DNA of 64,000 bases from Sphingobacterium sp. SGR-19 (GTDB lineage Bacteria; Bacteroidota; Bacteroidia; Sphingobacteriales; Sphingobacteriaceae). Every line of letters starts with the position of its first letter. Position 1 is the stretch's first letter. Below the pieces are notes generated by a model, which ran no database searches, was not told the DNA's origin, and was given only the letters and a program-made list of their open reading frames with translations. Where the stretch lies: NCBI RefSeq assembly GCF_011043555.1, contig NZ_JAAKGS010000006.1:186001-250000 (forward strand). The letters run 5' to 3'. Below, piece after piece: positions 25,709 through 35,709 of this stretch. A program made the position numbers and the translations under genes.

Positions 25709-28700
25709 TCAGTTCTCATACAACCATACTCTTAATAGCGATAATAACTGGTCTTTATCGACCGGTTTGGAAATATAATCCGATGCCCCCGCTTTAATAC
25801 ATTTTTCACGATCGCCCGTCATCGCTTTAGCTGTTACGGCGATGATCGGCAATTTAGAATAATCACGTATCTCCCTAATTTGCCTAATTGTTTCGTAACC
25901 ATCCATTTCAGGCATCATCATGTCCATTAGGATAACCGATATCTGGGGATGTCTTTCCAATTGTTGCAACGCTTCTTTTCCATCTATCGCCGAAATTACG
26001 CGCATCTGATAATGCTCCAACGTCTTCGTTAGCGAAAAAATATTTCGTACATCGTCATCCGCAATCAATACCGTTTTGCCATTTAACACGTCATTAAGAG
26101 ACCCCAGCTTGCTGGTCTTTCTTTTCTCCGGCTCCAAATTACTCTCTTCTACCAAATGGAGAAATAATCCCACTTCATCCAAAATACGTTGGAAAGAATG
26201 CGCTGTTTTTATAACAATCGAATGGGCATACTGTTTTATTTTCAACTCTTCTGCCTGTGATAAATTTTTCCCGGTGAAAATAATGATTGGCAAGTTTTCC
26301 AGTCCTTCTTTTCGCTTAATCGCTTCTAAAGTTTCATATCCCGTATCGTCGGGCACCCCCATATCCAAAATGACACAGTTAACATTATCAGACATTAGCG
26401 CCCGAATACTGTCTTCCACGTTGTCTTTAATTTCCGATACAATGTTAAAATTGCTGAGGAAATAGGATAATGCTGTCGCGTGTTTTGGATTTTCTTCGAC
26501 AATCAATACCTTTTTAGGATTCTGGGTAAGCGCATCTTCTATTTTCTGGAACATTTGTCCGATCTGCTCTATAGCAATAGGTTTATTTATAAAGTCGATG
26601 GCTCCTTTAGATAAGCTTTCCCGCTTCACTTCCAACGACGACATAATGTGTACAGGAATGTGTCTGGTTTTTGGATTACTCTTGACTTCATCCATCACCT
26701 GCCACCCATCTTTCACCGGTAACTGTATATCTAATAAGATCGCCAGCGGATGATATTTCTCTGCTGCCTCTGTTGCCCAATCTCCCCGCACAATGATGAT
26801 GCCTTTATATCCATTTTGATGTGCATATTTAAGCAGCGCCTTAGCAAAAGCAGTATCATCTTCAACAATAAGGATCACTTTATCCCCTGATTTGATATCA
26901 TGTCGATCGTCATCAACCTCTTCGGGAATATTCGAGATCGCTAACGAGGACACTTTATCAGAAACTAATGCGGTCATCTCTCCCACCTCGTGAATAATGT
27001 TCTCTACAAGGGCGTCAGCTGTAGCTACCAATGGTTCAGACACTTTTACTTTTCGAACAGGAATCGTCAGACAGAACGCGCTGCCCTCGCCTAGCGCACT
27101 GCTTACTGTAATTTCGCCCCCTAGTAGTCGCGCGATTTCCCTGCTGATCGAAAGCCCCAATCCTGTTCCTCCAAACTTGCGTCGTGTGGAACCGTCTGCT
27201 TGTTGGAAAGCTTCAAATATAATCTTTTGATTTTCGGAACTGATTCCGATTCCTGTATCTTTCACGACAAACTGTATATAATCTGGATTGTCCTGTTGTA
27301 AAGATATCGATAACGCCACGTAACCTTTTGGTGTGAATTTAATAGCGTTGGAGAGTAGATTACGGAGTACCTGCTCAATCCGTAGTCGATCTGTTTCCAC
27401 ATAGCTCGGTAGCTCTTCGTCTAGCTCAACCATTAATTCAAGTCCTTTCTCATCCACGATCGGCAAAAACAAATTCAAAAGGTCGTTCCTTAAATCCGTC
27501 AATGCCACATGCTCGTATTCGACTTCCATCTTTCCGGCTTCTATTTTTGATAGATCCAGGATTTCGTCGATAAGACTCAATAGACTGGAACCAGAGCTCT
27601 GTATAACTTTAGCCGATTCTATTTGGTCTTCTGTTAGGTTGTCATCGGCATTTTCGACCATTAATCGAGATAACAACAAAATAGAATTTAGTGGCGTTCG
27701 AAGTTCGTGCGACATATTCGCAAGAAACTCGGATTTATATTTTGTGCTCAGGGCAAGCTCTTCCGCTTTCTTTTGGATCTCTAAATTTCGTTCGGCAATA
27801 AGCTGGTTCTTTTCCTCCAATAACTTCGAACGTTCTTCCAGTTCTTGATTGGATTGCATCAGCTCTTCCTGCTGGACACGCAACTCTTCCTCAGAAGCTT
27901 GTAATTTCTGCGTCTGGGCCTCCAACTCCGTATTAAGGTTTTCTAACTCCGCGTGTTGCGTTTGCAGTTCCTCTGCCTGCGCCTGCGTTTCTTCCAATAA
28001 CGTCTGAACCTGCTTTCTTCCTTTAGCCGCCAATATTTCTAATGTAATATTGCGACAAGCTTCTTGATAAAACTCCGTATCAAGTTTTTCAAAGGGTAGT
28101 GCGCTCCCCAGCTCGATTACTCCAAAACACTGCCCCTTCACTATCAAAGGCAGCCAAAGTAGATGATTTACTTTTATTTTGCCTGACGAAAAACTAACAA
28201 CGTAGTCTTTTTCATCCACATTTTCCAGGACTTTCATTCGTTTATCTTTGAATACCTGCCCCACAGTTCCTTCGCCGGGATGGTACTCTTTTTTCATATG
28301 GTCTTCTAAACCATAAGAACCTGATAGCGACAACAATCCCTTATCCCATATATAAACAGCCCCATTTAAGCATTCCGTATAAGATACCAACAGCTCCAAT
28401 GCATCGTTGGCAACTGTTTCTTCCGTCTTATTACCCGTCAAAATGTCGTTTATCCTAGCTAACCCACTTTGTCTCCATTCATTATCATTGAGCTTTCCAA
28501 ACGATTCTTCTAGTGCAGCCGCCATACCATTGAGAGAAGACGCAATATAACCTAGCGTATCCTTTTGAGCGTCATCTAGCCTAACGGAATAATCCCCACC
28601 TGAAATTTGTTGTGCCATATGGTGGATAATATCCAAACGGTGTGTCGTATCTGCATCTTTCTCACGAAGCAATTCTTGCATTTTTTCTCTTCTCCGAAAT

Positions 28701-29311
28701 TCATTTCTAATTTGCAGATAAAACAATATCGTAATGATGAGGGAAGCGAAAGCTGCAAAAATGATAAAAAAAGAAGTCAATCCTGAATTTCTTTGCATTC
28801 TAGCGCTCTGGGAATCGAGCTTACCAGCTTCTTCCAACACAAAGCGGCTAATAATATTTCTGCAGCTATCCATATACAATCTACCGCGTTCCAATTGCTC
28901 AACTGTAATAGACCCGCCCCCTTTTTTTAACTCAACAAGTTCATCTAAGAGATCCAGCCTCGTCGTTACCAAGGTTTCTATACTGTCTATACGTCGTGCT
29001 TGTTCTGGTATATCTTTAGCCAATTGACGGGTTGCAGATAACGATGATGGCAAAGAATTCCGGCTTTCATAATAAGGCTCTAAAAACTTTACTTCTCCTG
29101 TTAAAAGATATCCGCGTTGCCCCGTTTCCACATTCTGTAAATTAATCAAAATCTGATTAACCGAGTCGATCGTCCGCTGTGTTTTGATAACCTTGCTGCG
29201 GTTGTTCATCTGCGTTTTTATACTGATGTAGGAAGCAGATGAACTCAGCAACAACACAAACAACGAAAATCCAAATCCAACTTGTAATTTCCGGATGAGT
29301 TTCTTGGGCAT
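25709..29311 (-). CDS. Hybrid sensor histidine kinase (CHASE3-HAMP-GAF-HisKA-HATPase-REC-REC-REC)
   Basis: A 1200-residue membrane kinase. It has TM1 at about 11-31, a periplasmic CHASE3 domain 40-175 (LINLQNVETGQRGYLLTGE), TM2 178-200, HAMP about 203-265 and GAF about 285-430. A Glu/Gln-rich coiled coil at about 433-520 leads to HisKA with His535 in SHELRTPLNS, then HATPase_c with N box NLLSNAIKFTP and G boxes DTGIGIS and GGTGLGL. Three receivers follow, with Asp861, Asp983 and Asp1130. The architecture fits a stress-sensing phosphorelay. It is the centre of the operon with two downstream receivers, CheR and CheB. Confidence 0.95.
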   Translation of the reverse strand: MPKKLIRKLQVGFGFSLFVLLLSSSASYISIKTQMNNRSKVIKTQRTIDSVNQILINLQNVETGQRGYLLTGEVKFLEPYYESRNSLPSSLSATRQLAKDIPEQARRIDSIETLVTTRLDLLDELVELKKGGGSITVEQLERGRLYMDSCRNIISRFVLEEAGKLDSQSARMQRNSGLTSFFIIFAAFASLIITILFYLQIRNEFRRREKMQELLREKDADTTHRLDIIHHMAQQISGGDYSVRLDDAQKDTLGYIASSLNGMAAALEESFGKLNDNEWRQSGLARINDILTGNKTEETVANDALELLVSYTECLNGAVYIWDKGLLSLSGSYGLEDHMKKEYHPGEGTVGQVFKDKRMKVLENVDEKDYVVSFSSGKIKVNHLLWLPLIVKGQCFGVIELGSALPFEKLDTEFYQEACRNITLEILAAKGRKQVQTLLEETQAQAEELQTQHAELENLNTELEAQTQKLQASEEELRVQQEELMQSNQELEERSKLLEEKNQLIAERNLEIQKKAEELALSTKYKSEFLANMSHELRTPLNSILLLSRLMVENADDNLTEDQIESAKVIQSSGSSLLSLIDEILDLSKIEAGKMEVEYEHVALTDLRNDLLNLFLPIVDEKGLELMVELDEELPSYVETDRLRIEQVLRNLLSNAIKFTPKGYVALSISLQQDNPDYIQFVVKDTGIGISSENQKIIFEAFQQADGSTRRKFGGTGLGLSISREIARLLGGEITVSSALGEGSAFCLTIPVRKVKVSEPLVATADALVENIIHEVGEMTALVSDKVSSLAISNIPEEVDDDRHDIKSGDKVILIVEDDTAFAKALLKYAHQNGYKGIIIVRGDWATEAAEKYHPLAILLDIQLPVKDGWQVMDEVKSNPKTRHIPVHIMSSLEVKRESLSKGAIDFINKPIAIEQIGQMFQKIEDALTQNPKKVLIVEENPKHATALSYFLSNFNIVSEIKDNVEDSIRALMSDNVNCVILDMGVPDDTGYETLEAIKRKEGLENLPIIIFTGKNLSQAEELKIKQYAHSIVIKTAHSFQRILDEVGLFLHLVEESNLEPEKRKTSKLGSLNDVLNGKTVLIADDDVRNIFSLTKTLEHYQMRVISAIDGKEALQQLERHPQISVILMDMMMPEMDGYETIRQIREIRDYSKLPIIAVTAKAMTGDREKCIKAGASDYISKPVDKDQLLSLLRVWLYEN

Positions 29312-29317
29312 ATTGAT

Positions 29318-30787
29318 TTAATTAAATGGTATAGTAAAATAAAAGGTGGTTCCTTGGCTTGACGAATTCTCTATCCCATACGTCCCATTATGTTGCTTAA
29401 TAATTTCCGCACAGATATACAAACCAATTCCCAGCCCTTGAAATTTTACAGATGATTCTTCCACGCGATAGAATTTCGTAAAGATATTATTTTTTTTATG
29501 TTCTGGGATACCAATACCAAAATCTTGGACGGCTATATAGAGCTGATCCCCGTCAGCAGCAGTATGTACAACTACCTTATCACTATCGGGAGAGTATTTT
29601 ATGGCATTCGTCAGGAAATTAATAAGCACTTGTTCAATACGAAAAGCGTCACCATTCACTTCTTCTGTAATTGTCTCTCCTCTTCGTTCGATTTCAACTT
29701 GCACATGGCTATGTGTATAATAAATGGTTTCAATAGCGTTTTCTATCAATTTCTCCATATCAAACGGTTTTTTATTCACCTTTAGTTTCCCGTTTTCAAT
29801 TTTGGAAATATCCAATAGATCAGCGATAAGACTGTCTAATTTGTTGATCTGATTTTGTGTCCTGCCTATATAGGTTGCAAATTTGCTCTCCTTTTGAACG
29901 TCCGGCATACGTTCTAACAACTGGATGTAAGCCTTAATACTCGTCAACGGAGTTTTGAGTTCGTGGCTTGCAATACTCAGAAATTCATCTTTTTTTCTTT
30001 CTTCTTCCTTTTGTTCGTGTATATCCGTAAATGTTCCCACCCAACTTCGTACACCTGTTTTATCTTTAACAGGAATAATACGTAAAAGATGAAAACAAAA
30101 GAGTTTCGATTTCAGTTCTTTGATACGCACTTCTAGTTCCAATGGCTGGCTCCGTTCAATACAGCGCTGCCATACTTTTTTTATACAAGTGTCGTCTGGG
30201 TGCACTTCAGGAAATGTCTCGGGACAACGAGAAAATTTGTACCATCTTTTGTTAACGAAAGTAATCCGTCCTCTCCGGTCAGCCGTGAAAGCAATTTGCG
30301 GCAGGCTTTCAAGCGTAGTATGGAGGTGCTCCACCTTATCCTTCAGCTCTTGTTGTGCCTTCTTTCTCGTTTCTATCTCGGATTCCAATATTTTTTGAGC
30401 CTCATTTAGTGCTAACGTCTGTTCATATAATCGATAGAACGTTTTTACTTTCAACATTAAAATATCGGGATCCACCGGTTTGGTAATGTAATCTATCCCG
30501 CCTGAAGCATAACCTTTGGCAATAAATTTCTTGTCTGTATTGACAGCGGACAAAAATATAATAGGTACTTCTTTGGTCTTACTATAGCCAGATAATGTTT
30601 CTGCTACTTCGAAACCATCGATGCCGGGCATTTGCACATCCAGAATGACCAGCGCGTAGTCATTTTTTAAGACTTTTTTTAGAGCCTCTTCGCCCGAAAG
30701 AGCGGAGTCAACCTCGAAACCCTTAGATTTTAAGAGTTTTTCTAATGAATATATGTTTTCTATCTGGTCGTCAACTATTAAAATCAT
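29318..30787 (-). CDS. Response regulator-PAS-histidine kinase protein
   Basis: A 489-residue soluble kinase with an N-terminal receiver (1-120, phospho-Asp50 in VILDVQMPGIDGFE), a short coiled coil and a PAS domain (about 155-260, QIAFTADRRGRITFVNKRWY). The HisKA domain has His275 in IASHELKTPLT and the HATPase_c domain has NFLTNAIKYSP, DFGIGIP and GLGIGLYI. There are no membrane helices, so it senses a cytoplasmic cue or is wired by phosphotransfer. It is the first gene of the cluster and ends six bases before the hybrid kinase start. Confidence 0.93.
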   Translation of the reverse strand: MILIVDDQIENIYSLEKLLKSKGFEVDSALSGEEALKKVLKNDYALVILDVQMPGIDGFEVAETLSGYSKTKEVPIIFLSAVNTDKKFIAKGYASGGIDYITKPVDPDILMLKVKTFYRLYEQTLALNEAQKILESEIETRKKAQQELKDKVEHLHTTLESLPQIAFTADRRGRITFVNKRWYKFSRCPETFPEVHPDDTCIKKVWQRCIERSQPLELEVRIKELKSKLFCFHLLRIIPVKDKTGVRSWVGTFTDIHEQKEEERKKDEFLSIASHELKTPLTSIKAYIQLLERMPDVQKESKFATYIGRTQNQINKLDSLIADLLDISKIENGKLKVNKKPFDMEKLIENAIETIYYTHSHVQVEIERRGETITEEVNGDAFRIEQVLINFLTNAIKYSPDSDKVVVHTAADGDQLYIAVQDFGIGIPEHKKNNIFTKFYRVEESSVKFQGLGIGLYICAEIIKQHNGTYGIENSSSQGTTFYFTIPFN

Positions 30788-30939
30788 GCATTCCTTTTTA
30801 AGGGTATACGAATTAAATATTATGCGAATGAGACAAAAATCAATCCAAAAAACGAATTGACTGCCTTCTCCAAAAGGAGAAAACAGATAAGAATTTGCAT
30901 AGATTGTTCTCCCAAATAAAAGATCGAAGAATAACGCAT

Positions 30940-31329
30940 CTACATCACATTCCGTAAAACAAAATACGCAAAAATAATAGCTGCTAAAACTTTAATGGCA
31001 TATTCACCAAATAGGATTTTTCGCCATTTCAATAAATGTTCATTTGGGTCTTTCACAAACCGGTAGCCAAAGCCGAAAGTAAGATAGGGAATAAAAGGCA
31101 AAAGCAAAGCATTGTGGTGTAGTGCTTCCCGAAAATCCCCATGTAATATTGCATGAACTGCGCGTTGGGAGCCACACCCTGGGCAGTCGAATCCTGTTAA
31201 TGCCTTAAACGGGCATTGCGGAAACCAGCTATGTGCAACAGGGTCATAAGTATAATAAACATAGGTTGCTACCCCCATCACTACCACACCGGTTCCTAAA
31301 AGCACCCAACGATACTTTCTCCAAATCAT
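30940..31329 (-). CDS. DUF2752 family membrane protein
   Basis: A 129-residue inner-membrane protein with about three transmembrane helices. The family signature CPFKALTGFDCPGCGSQRA contains three Cys and precedes a helix-rich region. The function of DUF2752 is unknown. It starts one base after the stop of the GYF/CD225-like gene, so the two are co-translated. The same pairing is frequent in Bacteroidota. Confidence 0.88.
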   Translation of the reverse strand: MIWRKYRWVLLGTGVVVMGVATYVYYTYDPVAHSWFPQCPFKALTGFDCPGCGSQRAVHAILHGDFREALHHNALLLPFIPYLTFGFGYRFVKDPNEHLLKWRKILFGEYAIKVLAAIIFAYFVLRNVM

Positions 31330-31330
31330 G

Positions 31331-31843
31331 TTAAAAATCTCCGGACATCATTGCCCCAAACATTGCGAAACCAAAGATAATGAAATAAAGCACCCATAGA
31401 CCAATACAAACGCCGACATTAATCCACATCCATTTTTTTGCATTCGCAGAATCTTCTTCAGCACCCGATACATCTCCAGCGTAGAATTTCTTTTCGACAC
31501 GTGATGCATAAATAATCGACGGGATTCCTAACGGCCAACAACAAAAAATGGTCGTAAGAATCGTTTCCAACAAATAGGTTTTTGGCGGCTGTTCCATACG
31601 CTGGTTGTAAGGTGAAGCGGGTGTATTCGGAAATTGAGGAGGAGTTTGTGATGATCCTGTGAAGTAAGGCTGCGAACCTGTTGACAGAATGCTGCTCAAC
31701 TCCGGAACACTCTTAGCAAGCACCCAATTAGGCATTCCTTCTGCCCATACATAGGTATCGGCAGTAATACCTTTGGTTTTTAGTTCTTCTATTGAGAAGG
31801 GACCGAATGTATTCGTTCCGTCCGTATAATGATATTTTTGCAT
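31331..31843 (-). CDS. GYF_2-CD225/dispanin-like membrane protein
   Basis: A 170-residue protein. Residues 1-55 form a GYF_2 domain (QKYHYTDGTNTFGPFSIEEL, then VWAEGMPNWVLA). A Pro/Gln/Ser linker follows, then a CD225/dispanin-like two-helix membrane domain (LLETILTTIFCCWPLGIPSI, SRVEKKFYAGD, WMWINVGVCIGLWVLYFII). ATG at 31843 starts exactly at the GYF domain; 15 extra residues upstream look non-coding. The function is unknown; a membrane-adaptor role is inferred from the domains. Confidence 0.85.
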   Translation of the reverse strand: MQKYHYTDGTNTFGPFSIEELKTKGITADTYVWAEGMPNWVLAKSVPELSSILSTGSQPYFTGSSQTPPQFPNTPASPYNQRMEQPPKTYLLETILTTIFCCWPLGIPSIIYASRVEKKFYAGDVSGAEEDSANAKKWMWINVGVCIGLWVLYFIIFGFAMFGAMMSGDF

Positions 31844-31959
31844 AATTTTTTGATTATAAATGATAAACCTAAATAAAATGCTTTGCATTCACGAATACCA
31901 AAATAAAAAATTATCATGAGTAATTTATTTTTATATGCAATATAATCGCGTCGTATATA

Positions 31960-31995
31960 TAAAAAGGCTTCAGAAAATTTTCCGAAGCCTTTTAT
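31960..31995 (-). terminator. Terminator of groES-groEL
   Basis: AAAAGGCTTC (31962-31971) pairs with GAAGCCTTTT (31984-31993). On the minus strand the stem is followed by a T run. It is 32 bases past the groEL stop. Confidence 0.85.
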
Positions 31996-32024
31996 TTCTA
32001 TTATGGAATAGGAAGTTTCCTATT

Positions 32025-33665
32025 TTACATCATGCCCGGCATACCGCCGCCCATTGGAGGAGCACCAGCACCTGCTGCTGCATTTTCTTCAGGCTCATCA
32101 GCCAATACACATTCTGTCGTTAATAGCATAGATGCAACAGAAGCCGCATTTTCCAAAGCTACACGAGAAACTTTAGTCGGATCGATAACACCCGCACCGA
32201 TTAAGTTTTCGTACACATCTGTACGTGCATTATAACCGAAGTCAGCTGTACCTTCTTTTACTTTTTGAACAACTACTGCACCTTCGATACCTGCGTTGTT
32301 ACAGATTTGGCGAAGAGGTTCTTCAATAGCGCGTTTAATGATATCGATACCGATTGTTTCATCTTCGTTAGCACCTTTAAGATCCGCCAATGCCTCTGTA
32401 GCACGGATGAAAGCCACTCCACCACCAGCAACGATACCTTCTTCTACCGCTGCACGAGTAGCGTGCAATGCATCATCTACACGATCTTTCTTCTCTTTCA
32501 TCTCTACTTCTGTGGTTGCTCCGACATAAAGTACCGCTACGCCACCAGACAATTTCGCTAGACGCTCTTGTAATTTCTCACGATCGTAGTCAGAAGTTGT
32601 TGTTTCGATTTGTGAACGGATTTGCGCAACACGAGCTTTGATATCATCTGCATTTCCTGAACCGTTAATCACAGTTGTATTATCCTTGTCAACAACTACT
32701 TTTTCTGCTTGACCTAGGTAAGAAAGTTCTGCATTCTCTAATTTGTAGCCTCTTTCTTCAGAGATAACCGTACCACCAGTTAAGATAGCGATATCTTCCA
32801 ACATCGCTTTACGACGGTCACCAAAACCTGGCGCTTTAACCGCTGCCACTTTCAGTGAACCACGGATTTTGTTTACGACCAATGTCGCTAATGCTTCGCC
32901 GTCTAAGTCTTCCGCAATAATTAACAATGGTTTGCCTGTCTGTACCTGTTTTTCCAAGATAGGCAACAATTCTTTCATATTGCTGATTTTCTTATCGTAA
33001 ATCAAGATATACGGACTTTCCAACTCTGCTTCCATTTTGTCAGAGTTAGTGACGAAATATGGAGACAAATAACCACGATCGAATTGCATACCTTCTACTG
33101 TTTTTACCTCAGTTTCTGTACCTTTTGCTTCTTCTACTGTGATAACACCGTCGTTTCCAACCTTCTCCATAGCCTCAGCAATCAAAGCACCAATTACTTC
33201 GTCATTGTTTGCAGAAATTGTAGCAACTTGTTTAATTTTATTATTATCAGCTCCAACCTCTTTTGATTGCGATTGCAAGTTAGCTACAACAGCAGCAACC
33301 GCTTTATCGATACCACGTTTCAAATCCATTGGGTTAGCACCCGCTGCTACGGATTTCAAACCTGGAGCAACAATAGCTTGTGCAAGTACAGTTGCCGTCG
33401 TCGTACCATCACCAGCCTGATCTGCAGTTTTAGAGGCAACCTCTTTCACCATTTGTGCACCCATGTTTTCCAAAGCATCTTTCAATTCGATTTCTTTGGC
33501 TACTGTTACACCATCTTTAGTAATTGCAGGAGAACCAAATTTTTTCTCGATAATTACATTACGTCCCTTGGGGCCCAAAGTTACTTTTACTGCATTTGCC
33601 AAGGTGTCCACACCTTTTTTCAGTGCGTCGCGCGCTTCTACGTTATATCTTACTTGTTTTGCCAT
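32025..33665 (-). CDS. groEL: Chaperonin GroEL
   Basis: A 546-residue Hsp60 chaperonin that folds proteins in a double-ring cavity with GroES. Visible motifs are [15 protein letters not shown], the ATP-site [21 protein letters not shown] region, the apical-domain [13 protein letters not shown] stretch and the C-terminal GGM-rich tail ending MGGGMPGMM. The length is standard. It follows groES by 82 bases on the same strand and shares a terminator at 31960. No CIRCE element is visible upstream of the pair. Confidence 0.99.
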   Translation of the reverse strand: MAKQVRYNVEARDALKKGVDTLANAVKVTLGPKGRNVIIEKKFGSPAITKDGVTVAKEIELKDALENMGAQMVKEVASKTADQAGDGTTTATVLAQAIVAPGLKSVAAGANPMDLKRGIDKAVAAVVANLQSQSKEVGADNNKIKQVATISANNDEVIGALIAEAMEKVGNDGVITVEEAKGTETEVKTVEGMQFDRGYLSPYFVTNSDKMEAELESPYILIYDKKISNMKELLPILEKQVQTGKPLLIIAEDLDGEALATLVVNKIRGSLKVAAVKAPGFGDRRKAMLEDIAILTGGTVISEERGYKLENAELSYLGQAEKVVVDKDNTTVINGSGNADDIKARVAQIRSQIETTTSDYDREKLQERLAKLSGGVAVLYVGATTEVEMKEKKDRVDDALHATRAAVEEGIVAGGGVAFIRATEALADLKGANEDETIGIDIIKRAIEEPLRQICNNAGIEGAVVVQKVKEGTADFGYNARTDVYENLIGAGVIDPTKVSRVALENAASVASMLLTTECVLADEPEENAAAGAGAPPMGGGMPGMM

Positions 33666-33747
33666 TTTTTAATTACTCTTTAGTAGTTAGTACAAAGTAT
33701 TTAGATTTTTCTAACTCCTTTTTTTTAATATTGATTTTACCTTTGAC

Positions 33748-34023
33748 TTATAAAACCGCGTAAATGTCAGATTCACGCATGATTAAATACTCTTTACCTT
33801 CGTAAGTGATCTCCGTACCTGCATATTTGCCATATAAAACTTTATCGCCCACTTTAACAGTTAACGGCTCTTCTGGTTTACCCGTTCCTACCGCAACGAT
33901 AGTACCTTGAGAAGGCTTCTCTTTTGCTGTGTCTGGAATGTAGATCCCTGATGCTGTTTTTTCTTCTGCGGGAGCTGCCTCTACGACAACTCTGTCTCCG
34001 ATAGGTTTAATACTTAATGCCAT
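33748..34023 (-). CDS. groES: Co-chaperonin GroES
   Basis: A 91-residue lid subunit of the chaperonin. The N-terminal [36 protein letters not shown] region contains the mobile loop, and the C-terminus ends in [12 protein letters not shown], both typical. It is the first gene of the groES-groEL operon. Confidence 0.98.
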   Translation of the reverse strand: MALSIKPIGDRVVVEAAPAEEKTASGIYIPDTAKEKPSQGTIVAVGTGKPEEPLTVKVGDKVLYGKYAGTEITYEGKEYLIMRESDIYAVL

Positions 34024-34172
34024 AGTAATCTAGTTTATTTTTTATTTGATGTTTGATGTTAAATTCTCTCTTCTTCCCTATCACCAACTATGCCAAACGA
34101 AGAAACGAGGAAATTGTTGCCATTTTTTCTCTTACCCGTGTCATCCTGTCATATTAAACGAGACAGTATTTC

Positions 34173-34206
34173 AAAAAAAGACCTTGCAGGCAATCTGCAA
34201 GGTCTT
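34173..34206 (-). terminator. Terminator of secG
   Basis: AAGACCTTGCAG (34178-34189) pairs perfectly with CTGCAAGGTCTT (34195-34206) around a five-base loop. On the minus strand it is followed by seven T. It lies just past the secG stop. Confidence 0.93.
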
Positions 34207-34227
34207 CCAATATCTATGAACCTAGTC

Positions 34228-34599
34228 TTAGTTTGCGCTATCAGCAGGTGCTGTAGATGCAGGTGTTTCCGTCACAGGTTTTGTTTCCTGTTGTGTTGGA
34301 TTCGGATTAAGGTTTAAAGGAGAAGTCTGTGCCGGAGCATCAATCTGATCCCCCAAACCACCTGCTCTTCCTCCAGTTGATGGCCCTAAAATATTCATAG
34401 CTAAACAGAATACCATCAACGCTATTGCCAAGCCCCATGTTCCTTTTTCCAAGAAATCACCTGTACGTTGTACGCCCATCAGATTAGAGCTACCTGCGAA
34501 TCCTGATGCCAAGCCCCCCCCTTTAGGGTTTTGAATCAATACGATAAATCCCAATAAAGCACTTGCCAATATGATCAGGACAATTAAGAATGTTTGCAT
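34228..34599 (-). CDS. secG: Preprotein translocase subunit SecG
   Basis: An accessory subunit of the SecYEG translocon, 123 residues. Two transmembrane helices are seen: TFLIVLIILASALLGFIVLI and TWGLAIALMVFCLAMNIL. Between them is the SecG loop IQNPKGGGLASGFAGSSN. A Pro/Thr-rich C-terminal tail is longer than in E. coli and common in Bacteroidota. It follows the TPR-domain gene by 12 bases on the same strand. Confidence 0.95.
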   Translation of the reverse strand: MQTFLIVLIILASALLGFIVLIQNPKGGGLASGFAGSSNLMGVQRTGDFLEKGTWGLAIALMVFCLAMNILGPSTGGRAGGLGDQIDAPAQTSPLNLNPNPTQQETKPVTETPASTAPADSAN

Positions 34600-34611
34600 T
34601 ATTTTATTTCG

Positions 34612-35703
34612 TTAATATAGTTTTTCTTCCAATTCCTTAATTCGGGTCGCAAAATACGATTTTTTTTCTGGAAATCTCAAAATTAATTTTTTATAGACCT
34701 CTATCGCCTTCACGTACATCGCTTGATCCGCGTATATACTAGCGAGCGTTTCTGTCACTAAGTCAAATTGTTCCTCCGAGCTCTTTCTTGCTTTATTTTC
34801 TACATTTAGATTTTCCGGTTGCGGAGGCTGTATCTGCGGTTCTTCTCGAATAAAGCGTTCGATTACTTCTGTTACCTTACTTGGTCCATTGGAGGCCGAT
34901 TTGCGCTGTTTCACCTCATCGCTAAGCTTATCTTCCGGGTTCTGCAAATGGATAATATGCTCCCGAATTTGCTGATCTAGGATAACGCGATCCAATTCCG
35001 CAGGGTCAAACGATGATTTATTTACTACTGGAAGCTTCGGACTTGCAAATGGCTGATACGTGTCGGCATGCTCCAATCGGGTCTTATGTAACCACCAACG
35101 GAAGCTGTAAGGCATTAGCTCATCATTATATAGGCTAATGTTTTCTTCTTTTCTTGCATCTTCAGCTCGATCTCCTTCTTCAGCAACTTGCTCTTCTAGT
35201 TGCTCAAAATGTATATCCTTAGCATGAACAGCAAAATAATCTCCTCCACCTATGCCCTCTTGAACCAATGTTTCTAAGACATCTTTATCTTCGTCTTCAT
35301 TGGCGATGGTTTGTGCATCGTCTTGCAGCTCATCCGATCGTTTGTTCCTTTCTTCCCTTAAGCTCTCTTCTATAGGATATTTTTCCATTTCTTCCGACGA
35401 TGCCGCTATATCTTCAAAGGGCACATAATCATCATCCTCCACCTCTACGACGGGAATTTCTTCGACCGGCAATAGAACATATTCCGCTAGCCAATTGGCA
35501 TTATTTGCTAACATAATTGCCCGTTTTGACAAATGCCCTGTTTGTTCCCCTTTCAAAAATCCACGTCTTTCAAAGGCAAAATGCAACGGTTGTGAATAGG
35601 GATATCGAGCTAGCAATTGCTCAAAATCAGTCAAGGGAATATCCTTTGGATTGACCAAAGCTTGGTGATATAAATGTGTAAATGACGATCCTTGATTTCC
35701 CAT
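34612..35703 (-). CDS. Conserved hypothetical protein with C-terminal TPR-like repeat
   Basis: A 363-residue cytoplasmic protein. The N-terminal part (FEQLLARYPYSQPLHFAFER) and the middle acidic, low-complexity segment have no assigned function. The C-terminal 60 residues read TETLASIYADQAMYVKAIEVYKKLILRFPEKKSYFATRIKEL, a tetratricopeptide-like unit. It is located between lptE and secG in a gene order I associate with Bacteroidota genomes. It probably has an envelope-assembly role by context only. Confidence 0.75.
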   Translation of the reverse strand: MGNQGSSFTHLYHQALVNPKDIPLTDFEQLLARYPYSQPLHFAFERRGFLKGEQTGHLSKRAIMLANNANWLAEYVLLPVEEIPVVEVEDDDYVPFEDIAASSEEMEKYPIEESLREERNKRSDELQDDAQTIANEDEDKDVLETLVQEGIGGGDYFAVHAKDIHFEQLEEQVAEEGDRAEDARKEENISLYNDELMPYSFRWWLHKTRLEHADTYQPFASPKLPVVNKSSFDPAELDRVILDQQIREHIIHLQNPEDKLSDEVKQRKSASNGPSKVTEVIERFIREEPQIQPPQPENLNVENKARKSSEEQFDLVTETLASIYADQAMYVKAIEVYKKLILRFPEKKSYFATRIKELEEKLY

Positions 35704-35709
35704 AATATT

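Noticed and set aside
30850..30900. Small TTCTCC/GGAGAA hairpin after the DUF2752 gene as a terminator
   Set aside because: The stem is only 6 bases with no T run, so it is not convincing.
32265..33683. Open frames on the plus strand opposite groEL
   Set aside because: They are antisense shadows of a strongly conserved chaperonin gene.
34024..34172. CIRCE or sigma-32-type heat-shock element before groES
   Set aside because: No TTAGCACTC/GAGTGCTAA repeat is visible and no consensus promoter was found in this stretch.
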